The translations under genes and the position numbers were made by a program. The notes beneath the pieces were generated by a model. It was not told the DNA's origin, did no database searches, and saw only the letters and a program-made list of their open reading frames with translations. From SAT2750 sp963581185 (GTDB taxonomy: Bacteria; Planctomycetota; Planctomycetia; Pirellulales; Pirellulaceae), in the NCBI GenBank assembly GCA_963581185.1, contig CAUZOB010000056.1, positions 1-24,864 on the forward strand: 24,864 bases of DNA, written 5' to 3'. This document shows positions 8,751-15,958 of the stretch, piece by piece (position 1 is the first letter of the stretch; every line of letters begins with the position of its first letter).

Positions 8751-10223
8751 ATGGCATCATTCAATCCATACAAACAGTGGCTGGAGATCTCCTACCAGGG
8801 TACGGTGCCGTCGTATTACGAGATGATCGGCATCGACGAGTCGGAAACCGATGGTCAGCTTATCAAGGCGGCCGCCAACCGGGCACTCGCCAGGGTCCGT
8901 GGTCACCGCCCTGGCGACCAGGCCGCCATCTGGACCGGCCTGCTTGATCAACTCAGTCAAGCCGCTGCCTGCCTGGCGGATCCGAACATGCGTGCCGACT
9001 ACGACCAGCTGCTGGTCGATGGAGCTGTCCCTCACAAGGACCTGGCGCAGCCGAGTGCCGAATTCGATTCCCTCGACGACATGCCCAGCCCCTTGCCAGC
9101 CGAGCTGCCACCTGTCGCCGCCGAAGTGGCGACCGTGGACGTTGCTGCTGACGATGACCCTTTCGCGCCCTCGCACCTCGGCAGCAACGAATCGGCAGCC
9201 GAACCGGTCGCCGAGTCGATCGACTCAGCCGACGCTATCCCAGAAGTTGACGATTCGTCGCTTTCTGAAAGCATGGCCTCTGAGCGATCCGAGAGGGGCT
9301 CGCAGATGATCATCATGGTGGCAGCCTCAGCGGCGATGATCGCCGTGCTGCTGGGAGTGGTGATGGTCCTCAGCATGGGCGACGATACGCCTTCTGCCGA
9401 CAACCCGGACAATAAGGGGACCGAGCAGGTCGCTAGCAATGACAAGGGGACTGCTCAGCCCTCAGGGCCCGGCGAGCGGGTGCCCCGCCCCAGTCCGGCA
9501 CCCATGCCAGCTCCAGTCACGACACCGTCGCCCGCGCCCGTTCCGATTCCGACAACACCTACCCCGGTCCCGGTCCCGGTCCCGACACCATCGCCTGTTC
9601 CGCCTCCCACTCCAACTCCCCCTCCTCCGCCAGTACCTGAGGCACCCAAGCCACTCACGGACAAGGAGAAAACAGAATTGACTGCGGCTTTTGCCGAGGT
9701 CTGGGTGGGGCTTGGCGAGCGTAACTTTCAGTACATTGCTGAGCACATGAAAGTAGCCGGCGGACTGGCTCGCACAGACGAACTGGCAGCTGTCCACGAT
9801 CGCCTGAACCTGTTGGTTCAATATACGCAGGCCTTCGACCGACTGCTCAACCAGTCGCTCGACGAAATGTCTGCCGGCAGCGAGCTGAAGATCGGAACCA
9901 GCACGATTGCCGCTGTGGTCGAGGTCACTCCCGAGCAGATCTCTGTCAGGGTGGCGGGCCAATTGAAGAACTTCCTGCGCACGGAGATGAGCAAGGGGCT
10001 GATCCTGGGGATCGCCCAGACCAAGTTTGACATGACCAAGCCGGGTTCCGTAATCGCCGTCGGCACGTACCTCGTGACCCGCAAGGGATCGACAGCAGCC
10101 GACCGTGAAAAGGCTCGTGAAATATGGCAACAGGCAGCTGGCATGGGAGCGGAGACTGATTACCTGCTCAAACTGCTGGATGATAATTACGATCTCGCAG
10201 ACAAGCCGGATGAGGCGCCGTGA
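8751..10223 (+). CDS. Membrane protein with N-terminal J-like domain and Pro-rich tether
   Basis: A 490-residue protein. Residues 1-90 (MASFNPYKQWLEI ... YYEMIGI ... CLADPNMRADYDQLL) match the J-like domain found at the N terminus of many planctomycete proteins. The HPD tripeptide that J-domains use to stimulate DnaK is absent; the loop reads GHRPGD. An acidic linker follows, then one membrane helix (about 186-211), then a long Pro/Thr/Val/Ala-rich tether (about 243-301), then a C-terminal domain of about 190 residues that I do not recognise. The topology suggests the J-like part in the cytoplasm and the C-terminal domain outside. I chose ATG 8751 because the family motif begins right there; GTG 8718 would add 11 residues. 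The function is unknown. Confidence 0.8.
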   Translation: MASFNPYKQWLEISYQGTVPSYYEMIGIDESETDGQLIKAAANRALARVRGHRPGDQAAIWTGLLDQLSQAAACLADPNMRADYDQLLVDGAVPHKDLAQPSAEFDSLDDMPSPLPAELPPVAAEVATVDVAADDDPFAPSHLGSNESAAEPVAESIDSADAIPEVDDSSLSESMASERSERGSQMIIMVAASAAMIAVLLGVVMVLSMGDDTPSADNPDNKGTEQVASNDKGTAQPSGPGERVPRPSPAPMPAPVTTPSPAPVPIPTTPTPVPVPVPTPSPVPPPTPTPPPPPVPEAPKPLTDKEKTELTAAFAEVWVGLGERNFQYIAEHMKVAGGLARTDELAAVHDRLNLLVQYTQAFDRLLNQSLDEMSAGSELKIGTSTIAAVVEVTPEQISVRVAGQLKNFLRTEMSKGLILGIAQTKFDMTKPGSVIAVGTYLVTRKGSTAADREKAREIWQQAAGMGAETDYLLKLLDDNYDLADKPDEAP

Positions 10224-10368
10224 TCTGGCTATCGCATCAGCCGCGCTGCTCCTGAACGTGCACTCTATACGATCGCCGGCCGACGGTTTAGGCTGTAAGG
10301 TGACGACTCGCGGGACCGCTTAATGGCCGTGAACTCGTCTGCACGCGTCATAGAATGCAGTGAATCCC

Positions 10369-11256
10369 ATGCGTAAAGGCTCTGATTTCGCCGGCCTCTC
10401 GGTGGCTATTGTGACCCCCTTTGCCGACGGCAAGGTGGACGTCGACCGTTTGCGCGCCCAGGTGGAATTCCAGGTTGAAGCGGGAACCACTTGTGTCTGT
10501 CCGACCGGCACGACCGGCGAATCCCCCACGCTGACACACGAGGAGCATGAGCAGGTGATCGCCGAGGTGGTGCAGGCGGCGGCTGGACGTATTCGGGTGA
10601 TGGCCGGCACCGGCTCCAACAGTACAGCGGAAGCGCTGCGGCTCAGTCGCTGGGCGGAACAGGAAAATGCTGACGCCTTGCTGATGGTTGCACCCTACTA
10701 CAACAAGCCAACCCAGACCGGCTTCTACGAACATTACAAGGCGGTTGCCGAGGCCGTCGACTTGCCGATCTGCATCTACAATATTCCAGGACGGACGGGT
10801 AAGAATGTTGAGCCGGAGACGATCAACCGGCTGGCTGAACTGGAAAATATCACGATGGTCAAGGAAGCGACCGGTTCGCTCGACCAGGCATCGGCGATCA
10901 TTACCGGCAGCAACCTGACCGTGCTCAGCGGTGACGACAGCCTGACTCTGCCGCTGCTGTCGATTGGAGGCGAGGGGGTCATCTCGGTCGTTGGCAATGT
11001 CGTGCCGAACGACATGATCACGATGACAAACAGCTATCTCGACGGGGACGTGGCAACCGCCCAGCAATGGCACGGCCGCCTGTTTCCACTCTGTCGCGAC
11101 ATGCTGGGACTTTCCACAAATCCAATTCCGATCAAGGCAGCCATGCACCTGCTGGAGATGGACAGTGGCGAAGTGCGTTTGCCAATGACACCACTGGACC
11201 CTGTCGAACTGGAATCGCTACGAGCAACGCTGGTGGACTATGGCTTGCTTAGCTGA
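10369..11256 (+). CDS. dapA: 4-hydroxy-tetrahydrodipicolinate synthase
   Basis: DapA condenses pyruvate with aspartate semialdehyde, the first committed step of the lysine and diaminopimelate pathway that also feeds peptidoglycan. The 295-residue protein shows the TIM-barrel aldolase motifs: GTTGES binding pyruvate, the catalytic Tyr137 in YNIPGRTG and the Schiff-base Lys165 in VKEATG, 28 residues apart as in E. coli (133 and 161). ATG 10369 gives the typical RKGSDFAGL start; an in-frame GTG at 10360 is the alternative and neither has a strong RBS. The 145 bases before it hold no gene that I can support. The glycosyltransferase follows after 18 bp, so the two are probably cotranscribed. Related aldolases such as N-acetylneuraminate lyase share the fold, but the motif set fits DapA best. 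Confidence 0.92.
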   Translation: MRKGSDFAGLSVAIVTPFADGKVDVDRLRAQVEFQVEAGTTCVCPTGTTGESPTLTHEEHEQVIAEVVQAAAGRIRVMAGTGSNSTAEALRLSRWAEQENADALLMVAPYYNKPTQTGFYEHYKAVAEAVDLPICIYNIPGRTGKNVEPETINRLAELENITMVKEATGSLDQASAIITGSNLTVLSGDDSLTLPLLSIGGEGVISVVGNVVPNDMITMTNSYLDGDVATAQQWHGRLFPLCRDMLGLSTNPIPIKAAMHLLEMDSGEVRLPMTPLDPVELESLRATLVDYGLLS

Positions 11257-11274
11257 CCTCCGGTGGCTTGCACT

Positions 11275-12402
11275 ATGAAGCGTCTGCTCTACCTGTGCGA
11301 ATTTGCCACCCGCAGCGGCGGCGAAAACTCGCTCCTCAGCCTGCTTCCGTTGCTGGCTGAACGATACGATGTCAGCGTCGCAGCACCAGCCGGAGGGGCC
11401 CTTGCTGCTGCCCTTGAGAAGCTTGGGATCAGGCACCATAACTGGCAGACGCGTGACGCCAACGGGCAGCGACGCGACGAAGTCCAGTTGCGGGAGGATG
11501 TGCTCACGCTGGTCCAGGCCGCTGAACCGGACCTGCTGCATGCCAATAGTCTTTCCATGTCGCGACTGGCTGGCCGCTATCGCCAGGACCTCGACTGTCC
11601 CGTTGTCGCCCACCTCCGTGACATGCTCAATCTGAGTGCCACGGCTATCCAGGATATTGCCCGTTGCGACCGGGTGCTGGCAGTTTCCGCTGCGACTCGC
11701 GACTGGTTTGTCGAACGTGGCATGCCGGCTGATAAAGTTGTGACCGTCTACAACGGCGTCGACCTTGAGCGTTTTGCACCACAGGCCGGCTCCGCCCGAG
11801 TCAGCCAGCTGCTGGGGCTACCTGCTGACACTCCACTGCTGGCTGGTGTTGGCCAGCTGGTGCAGCGCAAGGGCTGGCTTGAGTTGCTGGAAGCTGTGCA
11901 GCTGGCGCGAGGTCAGTTTCCGCACGCTCAGCTGGTAATTATTGGCGACCGTTGGTCAGCTAAAGATGAGGCGGTTGCTTACGAGCAGCAGTTGCGGCAG
12001 CGAACCGAGCAGCCCGATTTGTGTGGCCACGTTCACTGGCTGGGATATCGCGACGATCTGGCTGAGTTGCTACCGCAGTTCACGATGCTCATACATGCGG
12101 CCCGGCAGGAACCACTGGGCCGGGTCTTGCTGGAGTCAGCGGCTGCCGGGTTGCCGGTGATCGCCACAGACGTGGGAGGTACGCGGGAGATTTTCCCGAG
12201 CGAGCAGGCGGGTGGCTTGCTTGTGCCGCTGGATGATCCCGGCAGCATGGCGGCGGCGATCTGCCGACTGATCGAGGATCCTGAATTGCGAGCAGAGCTT
12301 TCCCGATTGGCACGGCAGAACGCGGTCAGCCGGTTTTCGGCGGCTCAGGCCTGCGACGCTATGAGCCAACAGTATGTCCGGCTGCTGGCTGCGAGAGACT
12401 GA
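11275..12402 (+). CDS. Glycosyltransferase family 4 protein
   Basis: A 375-residue GT-B glycosyltransferase that would transfer a sugar from a nucleotide donor to an envelope or exopolysaccharide acceptor. The N-terminal Rossmann half contains LCEFATRSGGENSL, and the C-terminal half has the GT4 donor-site features VGQLVQRKGW and the EX7E motif Glu279-Glu287, followed by AAAGLPVIATDVGGTREI. No membrane segment is evident. ATG 11275 is preferred because GGTGG lies 8 nt upstream; a GTG at 11263 would add four residues. It starts 18 bp after dapA and ends 27 bp from the convergent mgtE gene. Donor and acceptor cannot be predicted. Confidence 0.88.
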   Translation: MKRLLYLCEFATRSGGENSLLSLLPLLAERYDVSVAAPAGGALAAALEKLGIRHHNWQTRDANGQRRDEVQLREDVLTLVQAAEPDLLHANSLSMSRLAGRYRQDLDCPVVAHLRDMLNLSATAIQDIARCDRVLAVSAATRDWFVERGMPADKVVTVYNGVDLERFAPQAGSARVSQLLGLPADTPLLAGVGQLVQRKGWLELLEAVQLARGQFPHAQLVIIGDRWSAKDEAVAYEQQLRQRTEQPDLCGHVHWLGYRDDLAELLPQFTMLIHAARQEPLGRVLLESAAAGLPVIATDVGGTREIFPSEQAGGLLVPLDDPGSMAAAICRLIEDPELRAELSRLARQNAVSRFSAAQACDAMSQQYVRLLAARD

Positions 12403-12429
12403 TCCCCGCCGCGGGCTACGGCCGGCATA

Positions 12430-13782
12430 CTACAGCAACATCTGCGCCACATTCATGTAGATCAGGATGCCGAGGATATCGACAATGCCGGCCACAAAGG
12501 GGTTGCTCATCATGGCCGGATCGAGCCCCAGTCGCTGAAATAACAGCGGCAACAGCGAACCGGAGACGGTCCCACAGATGATCACAAGGACCAGCGTGAT
12601 CGGCACGATCAGCGCTGCTGTCGGTGTCGGCGCCAGTATCAGGGCAGTCAGGTAGCCGAATGTACCCAGCACGGCACCGAGCATGATACCCATGGCAAAT
12701 TCCCGGCGAACCACGCGCGGCCAGTCAGAGAGCTGGATATCGTTCGTTGCCAGGCCGGTAATGATCAAGGTTGAGGACTGGCTGCCGGTATTCCCGCCAC
12801 TGGAAATCACCAGTGGAATGAAGACGACCAGCCAGGTGGCGTTGGGATGTGAGATCAGGCCATGATAGCTATCAAGCGCAAATGCGGTCAGCAAGGCGGC
12901 GAAAAAGAGGATGATTAACCAGACACCTCTTTTCCAGCTGAGTGTGACCAGGGGTATTCGCAGGTAACTCTCCTGCAGCGGATTGACGGCCGCGATTCGC
13001 TGCACATCTTCTGTCGCCTCGTCGCGCATCACATCGATCACATCATCGTGTGTAATAATTCCCAGTAGTCGCCGTTCCTCATCAACCACCGGGATCGCCA
13101 GCAGGTCAAAGCGGGCCACTTTCTGAGCGACCGTTTCCTGGTCTTCCATCGCCCCCACCGTTACCAGGTCGGCTTCCATCAGTGACCCCAGCGTGGCTTG
13201 CGGATGGACCATGGCCGAGACAAGCTGGCGAGCCGAGACCACACCCCGCAGGTGATCGTTGGCATCGACGACATACAGGTAGTAAATCGTCTCGAGTTCT
13301 TCCGCCTGTCGGCCGAGTTCCTGGAGTGCCCGATCGACGCTCAGTGCCTCATCCAGCTTGGCAACGTCGCTGGTCATGATCGCTCCGGCCGTCTCATCCG
13401 GAAACGCCTGCAGCCGCAGAATATCACGACGTTCCTCAGCCGGCAGCAGTTGCAGCAGTTCCTCGACAGCCTGCTCGTCAATCAGCTCTAGCAGGTCGAC
13501 TCGTTCATCGTGAGCGATCAGGGCTACCAGCCCCGCAATTTCAGCTCGATCCTCCGTTTCGAGGATCTCAACCTGTTTGTCCGATCTGAAGTGCCGGAAG
13601 ACCTCTGGTCGTTCGTGCTCGTCGGCATGCCGCAGAACTTGCCAGGATTCTTCCGAGCTGAGTCCTTCCATAAACTCTGCCGTACGGACCGGATGCAAGG
13701 CCGAGCAGAACTCGCGCAGCTCTTCCCCACGGTTATCCGCGATCATCTGGCGCAGCTCCGGCAGGTAAAGAGTGTTCACCAT
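12430..13782 (-). CDS. mgtE: Magnesium transporter MgtE
   Basis: MgtE is a homodimeric Mg2+ channel whose cytoplasmic domains sense intracellular Mg2+. The 450-residue protein has the full layout: a helical N-domain (about 1-130, with AEERRDILRLQAFPDETAG), two CBS domains (about 131-190 and 200-255, with GIITHDDVIDVM) and a membrane domain of about five helices from residue 283. The pore region includes SSGGNTGSQSSTL (from 328) and Asp435 in IVDILG, the position matching the conserved selectivity-filter Asp of the family. Its ATG lies 17 bp after the stop of the ThiI-like gene, so it is probably the last gene of the rnc operon. Length and motifs are normal. Confidence 0.95.
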   Translation of the reverse strand: MVNTLYLPELRQMIADNRGEELREFCSALHPVRTAEFMEGLSSEESWQVLRHADEHERPEVFRHFRSDKQVEILETEDRAEIAGLVALIAHDERVDLLELIDEQAVEELLQLLPAEERRDILRLQAFPDETAGAIMTSDVAKLDEALSVDRALQELGRQAEELETIYYLYVVDANDHLRGVVSARQLVSAMVHPQATLGSLMEADLVTVGAMEDQETVAQKVARFDLLAIPVVDEERRLLGIITHDDVIDVMRDEATEDVQRIAAVNPLQESYLRIPLVTLSWKRGVWLIILFFAALLTAFALDSYHGLISHPNATWLVVFIPLVISSGGNTGSQSSTLIITGLATNDIQLSDWPRVVRREFAMGIMLGAVLGTFGYLTALILAPTPTAALIVPITLVLVIICGTVSGSLLPLLFQRLGLDPAMMSNPFVAGIVDILGILIYMNVAQMLL

Positions 13783-13799
13783 GGGGATACAGTTCCAAA

Positions 13800-14819
13800 T
13801 TAGCGCCGCGCGCTGCGGGCAAGTGAAATAGTCTGGGCCTGATTGACTGCGTCGGACAGGCTGGCTTCGAGCAATTCGCTTTCAGCGGCCTCTGGCCGAT
13901 CCAGGCTGACCAGGTGCGGCCCGTCGTCCTCGGGCGAGCTGTATCGCAAGATCAGGCCGGCAGCGAATGCCAATGACTGCGGCGTCTCCTTGCCTGTCAG
14001 CAGGGCTAGAGGTCCGATGAAACTGTGTGAGTCAAGCATGACCCGGCTGGTGGAACCCTCGGCATCATGCAGGTACTTGAGTTGTCGATTCTCATCCTGG
14101 TCACGTCCCATGATCACCTTGGTCTGGTCATCAAAACGAAAGTGCCGTCCGATTGTCAGTACCTGGTAGTCCCAGGGCTTGTCCTCAGTCTGGATCTGGA
14201 TCAGGTCATGGACCTTACGGCCGAAACCGGGTTCGGTCAGCGCACAACCGGTGGATGGAGTGGGAATGTCCTTGAATCCGTATTTTTCGGCCAGCTTGAT
14301 AAGTCCCTTACGGCTGCGTCCCTGGAAATCAAACAACTGCTCGCGGTCGACCCAGCCCTCCCGTTCTGGCAATGTCGGCCGCAACAACTTGGCCGACAGG
14401 GGCCGCAGCAAGAGGTCTTCCAGGTCCGAATTACGGGAGATTGTGTCCAGGTCATTCCGTTTCTGACTCATCGGCCGCTGGCCGACCACTTCACCGCTGA
14501 TGATGAAATGGGCTTCGATCTGCCGCATGAAGATATGGGCACGCTGGAACATGTAGATCCGGCAATCGACGCAGGGATTAGCGCCTTTGCCATAGCCGAA
14601 TTTCGGCTCTCGCACCAGGTCCAGATAGTCGTCTTCCTGGCCGATGATCGTCAGGGGAACATCCAGGTCGCGGGCCGCCTCAGCCGAGGTGTCCTGGCAG
14701 CAGGTGAACATGGTTTTGAAATTAAGGGCCTCGACCTCGATTCCCTGCTCCTGCATCATGCGAATCGCCAGCATGCTGTCGAGGCCGCCCGAGAGGAGTG
14801 CTACACAACGGACCATCAT
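13800..14819 (-). CDS. ThiI/MnmA-like PP-loop tRNA sulfur-transfer enzyme with NFACT-R-like C-terminus
   Basis: A 339-residue protein of the PP-loop ATP-pyrophosphatase family, which activates a base with ATP for tRNA thiolation. SGGLDS (residues 10-15) is the PP-loop. Cys83 and Cys86 (NPCVDCR) together with Cys182 (STGCALTEP) form the cysteine set expected for persulfide chemistry or a [4Fe-4S] cluster. Unlike E. coli ThiI there is no N-terminal ferredoxin-like/THUMP region and no rhodanese domain. From about residue 206 the sequence (VIMGRDQDENRQLKYL) resembles the start of the NFACT-R (DUF814) RNA-binding domain. It overlaps the rnc stop at ATGA (14819-14816), suggesting translational coupling; a second ATG follows at once. 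It is more likely a tRNA 4-thiouridine or 2-thiouridine enzyme than a thiamine gene, but the target base is not determined. Confidence 0.82.
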   Translation of the reverse strand: MMVRCVALLSGGLDSMLAIRMMQEQGIEVEALNFKTMFTCCQDTSAEAARDLDVPLTIIGQEDDYLDLVREPKFGYGKGANPCVDCRIYMFQRAHIFMRQIEAHFIISGEVVGQRPMSQKRNDLDTISRNSDLEDLLLRPLSAKLLRPTLPEREGWVDREQLFDFQGRSRKGLIKLAEKYGFKDIPTPSTGCALTEPGFGRKVHDLIQIQTEDKPWDYQVLTIGRHFRFDDQTKVIMGRDQDENRQLKYLHDAEGSTSRVMLDSHSFIGPLALLTGKETPQSLAFAAGLILRYSSPEDDGPHLVSLDRPEAAESELLEASLSDAVNQAQTISLARSARR

Positions 14820-15619
14820 TCAATCTCCTGCTGGTGAGTATTATCGCTACTGTCTGGCTGCTCTTCTTCAGCTGCACGCTGTTCCATGTCGATCAGGGCA
14901 TTACGAGCCGCCAGCTGTTCCGCTTCCTTCTTGTTCTGTCCCCAGGCTGGCTCGAATTGACGCTGCTCAACCACCGCCTGAATCAGGAACTCCTTGGCAT
15001 GATCCGGGCCACGTTCCTTGACAAGCTCGTAGTCAGGAGTGCAACCATGATGTCGCTGGGAGTATTGCTGTAGCAGCGATTTGTAATTGTCGCCATCGCC
15101 GTTGGCAATCGTCGCCTTGACCTCTTCCGCCAGCTGCCGTTCGATGAATTCCTTCGTGACCTGGTAGCCGCCATCGAGATAAATAGCTGCAATCAGCGAC
15201 TCAAACAGGTCAGCCAGGATCGAGGTGGGAATCGTGGGCGTGTTGGTAACTCCCTTGCCGACGATCACGAAATCAGCCAGGCCCAGTTTGGCACTGATCC
15301 GCGCACATGTTTGGCGACTGACCACTGCCGACTTGATGCGAGTCAGTTCTCCTTCCAGAAAGTCGGGATAGTTGCGGTACAGCAACTCGCAGACGACTGC
15401 ACCTAACAGCGAGTCACCAAGAAATTCCAGCCGCTCGTTGGAGGCCAGCCTGTGGAGAGCTCCGGAGGCGTGTGTCAGCGCGGAACGCAGCAAGTCCTCG
15501 CTCTGAAACTGGTATCCCAACCGTTCTTCACAGCCTGGCAGCCGCTCTTCTTCCGGCAGCCGGCGAGGCCAGGGTGTGCCCGGAGTTGCGATTGGCTCTG
15601 CTCTTTGTACCTGATCCAT
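14816..15619 (-). CDS. rnc: Ribonuclease III
   Basis: RNase III cleaves double-stranded RNA during rRNA maturation and mRNA turnover. The 267-residue protein carries the signature NERLEFLGDS (61-70), with acidic residues Glu62, Glu65, Asp69, Asp137 and Glu140 matching E. coli Glu38, Glu41, Asp45, Asp114 and Glu117. A dsRNA-binding domain follows at about 168-235 (NYKSLLQQYSQ ... NKKEAEQLAARNAL). It is about 40 residues longer than the E. coli enzyme, with about 28 extra Pro/Arg/Glu-rich residues before the catalytic domain and a Glu/Gln/Asp-rich tail. The start is ATG 15619. The gene is first in a likely unit with the ThiI-like gene (4-bp overlap) and mgtE, behind a structured leader of about 270 nt. 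Confidence 0.95.
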   Translation of the reverse strand: MDQVQRAEPIATPGTPWPRRLPEEERLPGCEERLGYQFQSEDLLRSALTHASGALHRLASNERLEFLGDSLLGAVVCELLYRNYPDFLEGELTRIKSAVVSRQTCARISAKLGLADFVIVGKGVTNTPTIPTSILADLFESLIAAIYLDGGYQVTKEFIERQLAEEVKATIANGDGDNYKSLLQQYSQRHHGCTPDYELVKERGPDHAKEFLIQAVVEQRQFEPAWGQNKKEAEQLAARNALIDMEQRAAEEEQPDSSDNTHQQEIE

Positions 15620-15683
15620 GGTTCGATTACCTGTCGCTTCACGTCGGCCTGGTCGCCGTGCTGTTGTCTACGGGATTTGCCGT

Positions 15684-15706
15684 GCCAGCACAATCAGCGT
15701 GCTGGC
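15684..15706. other. Perfect 8-bp hairpin in the rnc leader
   Basis: GCCAGCAC (15684-15691) and GTGCTGGC (15699-15706) are perfectly complementary around a 7-base loop, 65 bases upstream of the rnc start. Confidence 0.6.
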
Positions 15707-15786
15707 TGCTACAGGCGCATGGCCGCTGGCAGGAGATGAGCCGTGTTAGACGAAGCACGGATGAGCGGCAGAGAACAACTTAAATC

Positions 15787-15825
15787 AAACCAATCGACTC
15801 CCCTCGGTGGGGCCTGGCCTGGTTT
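15787..15825. other. Imperfect 39-base hairpin in the rnc leader
   Basis: The outer arms AAACCA and TGGTTT pair perfectly and an inner CCCC/GGGG stem closes a 5-base loop. A symmetric 7 by 7 internal loop lies between them. On the minus strand the preceding bases are a U-rich run, not the following ones, so it does not read as a classic terminator of the upstream gene. Confidence 0.4.
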
Positions 15826-15864
15826 AAAAAATTCGCCACCTGACTCGCCAACTTTTCCGCTGCC

Positions 15865-15891
15865 GACCGGCGCCGGTCACCATCTGTGACC
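15865..15891. repeat. Overlapping 14-bp palindrome and hairpin at the predicted rnc transcript 5' end
   Basis: GACCGGCGCCGGTC (15865-15878) is a perfect palindrome. Its last bases are shared with GGTCAC-CATCT-GTGACC (15875-15891), a perfect 6-bp stem with a 5-base loop. The two structures compete for GGTC, so only one can form on a given molecule. On the plus strand the second hairpin is followed by GTTTTC. Confidence 0.6.
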
Positions 15892-15897
15892 GTTTTC

Positions 15898-15926
15898 AGG
15901 GTATCCATCCACCACCAAACTGTCAA
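15898..15926 (-). promoter_or_regulatory. Sigma70-like promoter for rnc
   Basis: On the minus strand a perfect TTGACA -35 (15926-15921) is followed after 17 bases by TACCCT (15903-15898). The -10 matches TATAAT only at T1, A2 and T6. The predicted start near 15891 would place the GGTCAC/GTGACC hairpin at the transcript 5' end. It lies between the DUF4129 stop (15959) and rnc. Confidence 0.45.
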
Positions 15927-15958
15927 CGAAGACTCACTCGGCGGCGGCGAGATTGTGG

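Larger units (their letters stand above)
15620..15891 (-). promoter_or_regulatory. Long structured 5' leader of rnc
   Basis: This is most of the only gene-free stretch over 300 bases (15620-15958). From the predicted start near 15891, a transcript would run about 270 nt before the rnc ATG and contain at least three hairpins (15875-15891, 15787-15825 and 15684-15706). Short open frames cross it on both strands, for example 43 codons at 15618-15749 plus, but none has recognisable coding character. In other bacteria rnc mRNA is cleaved by RNase III in its own leader; a similar role here is an inference. Confidence 0.4.

Noticed and set aside
9478..9650. DNA tandem repeat or minisatellite
   Set aside because: The repetition is at the protein level (Pro alternating with Val, Thr, Ala or Ser) with varied codons, so it is a coding tether rather than a DNA repeat array.
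9462..10130. 222-codon minus-strand frame rich in Arg and Gly
   Set aside because: It mirrors the Pro-rich repeats of the J-like membrane protein on the opposite strand; its composition is explained by the repeat.
12403..12429. Terminator between the glycosyltransferase and mgtE
   Set aside because: The 27-base GC-rich gap contains only imperfect complementarity and no U-run, too weak to call.
15618..15749. 43-codon plus-strand frame beginning at ATG 15618
   Set aside because: It has no ribosome binding site and overlaps the perfect leader hairpin; the basic, low-information product looks non-coding.
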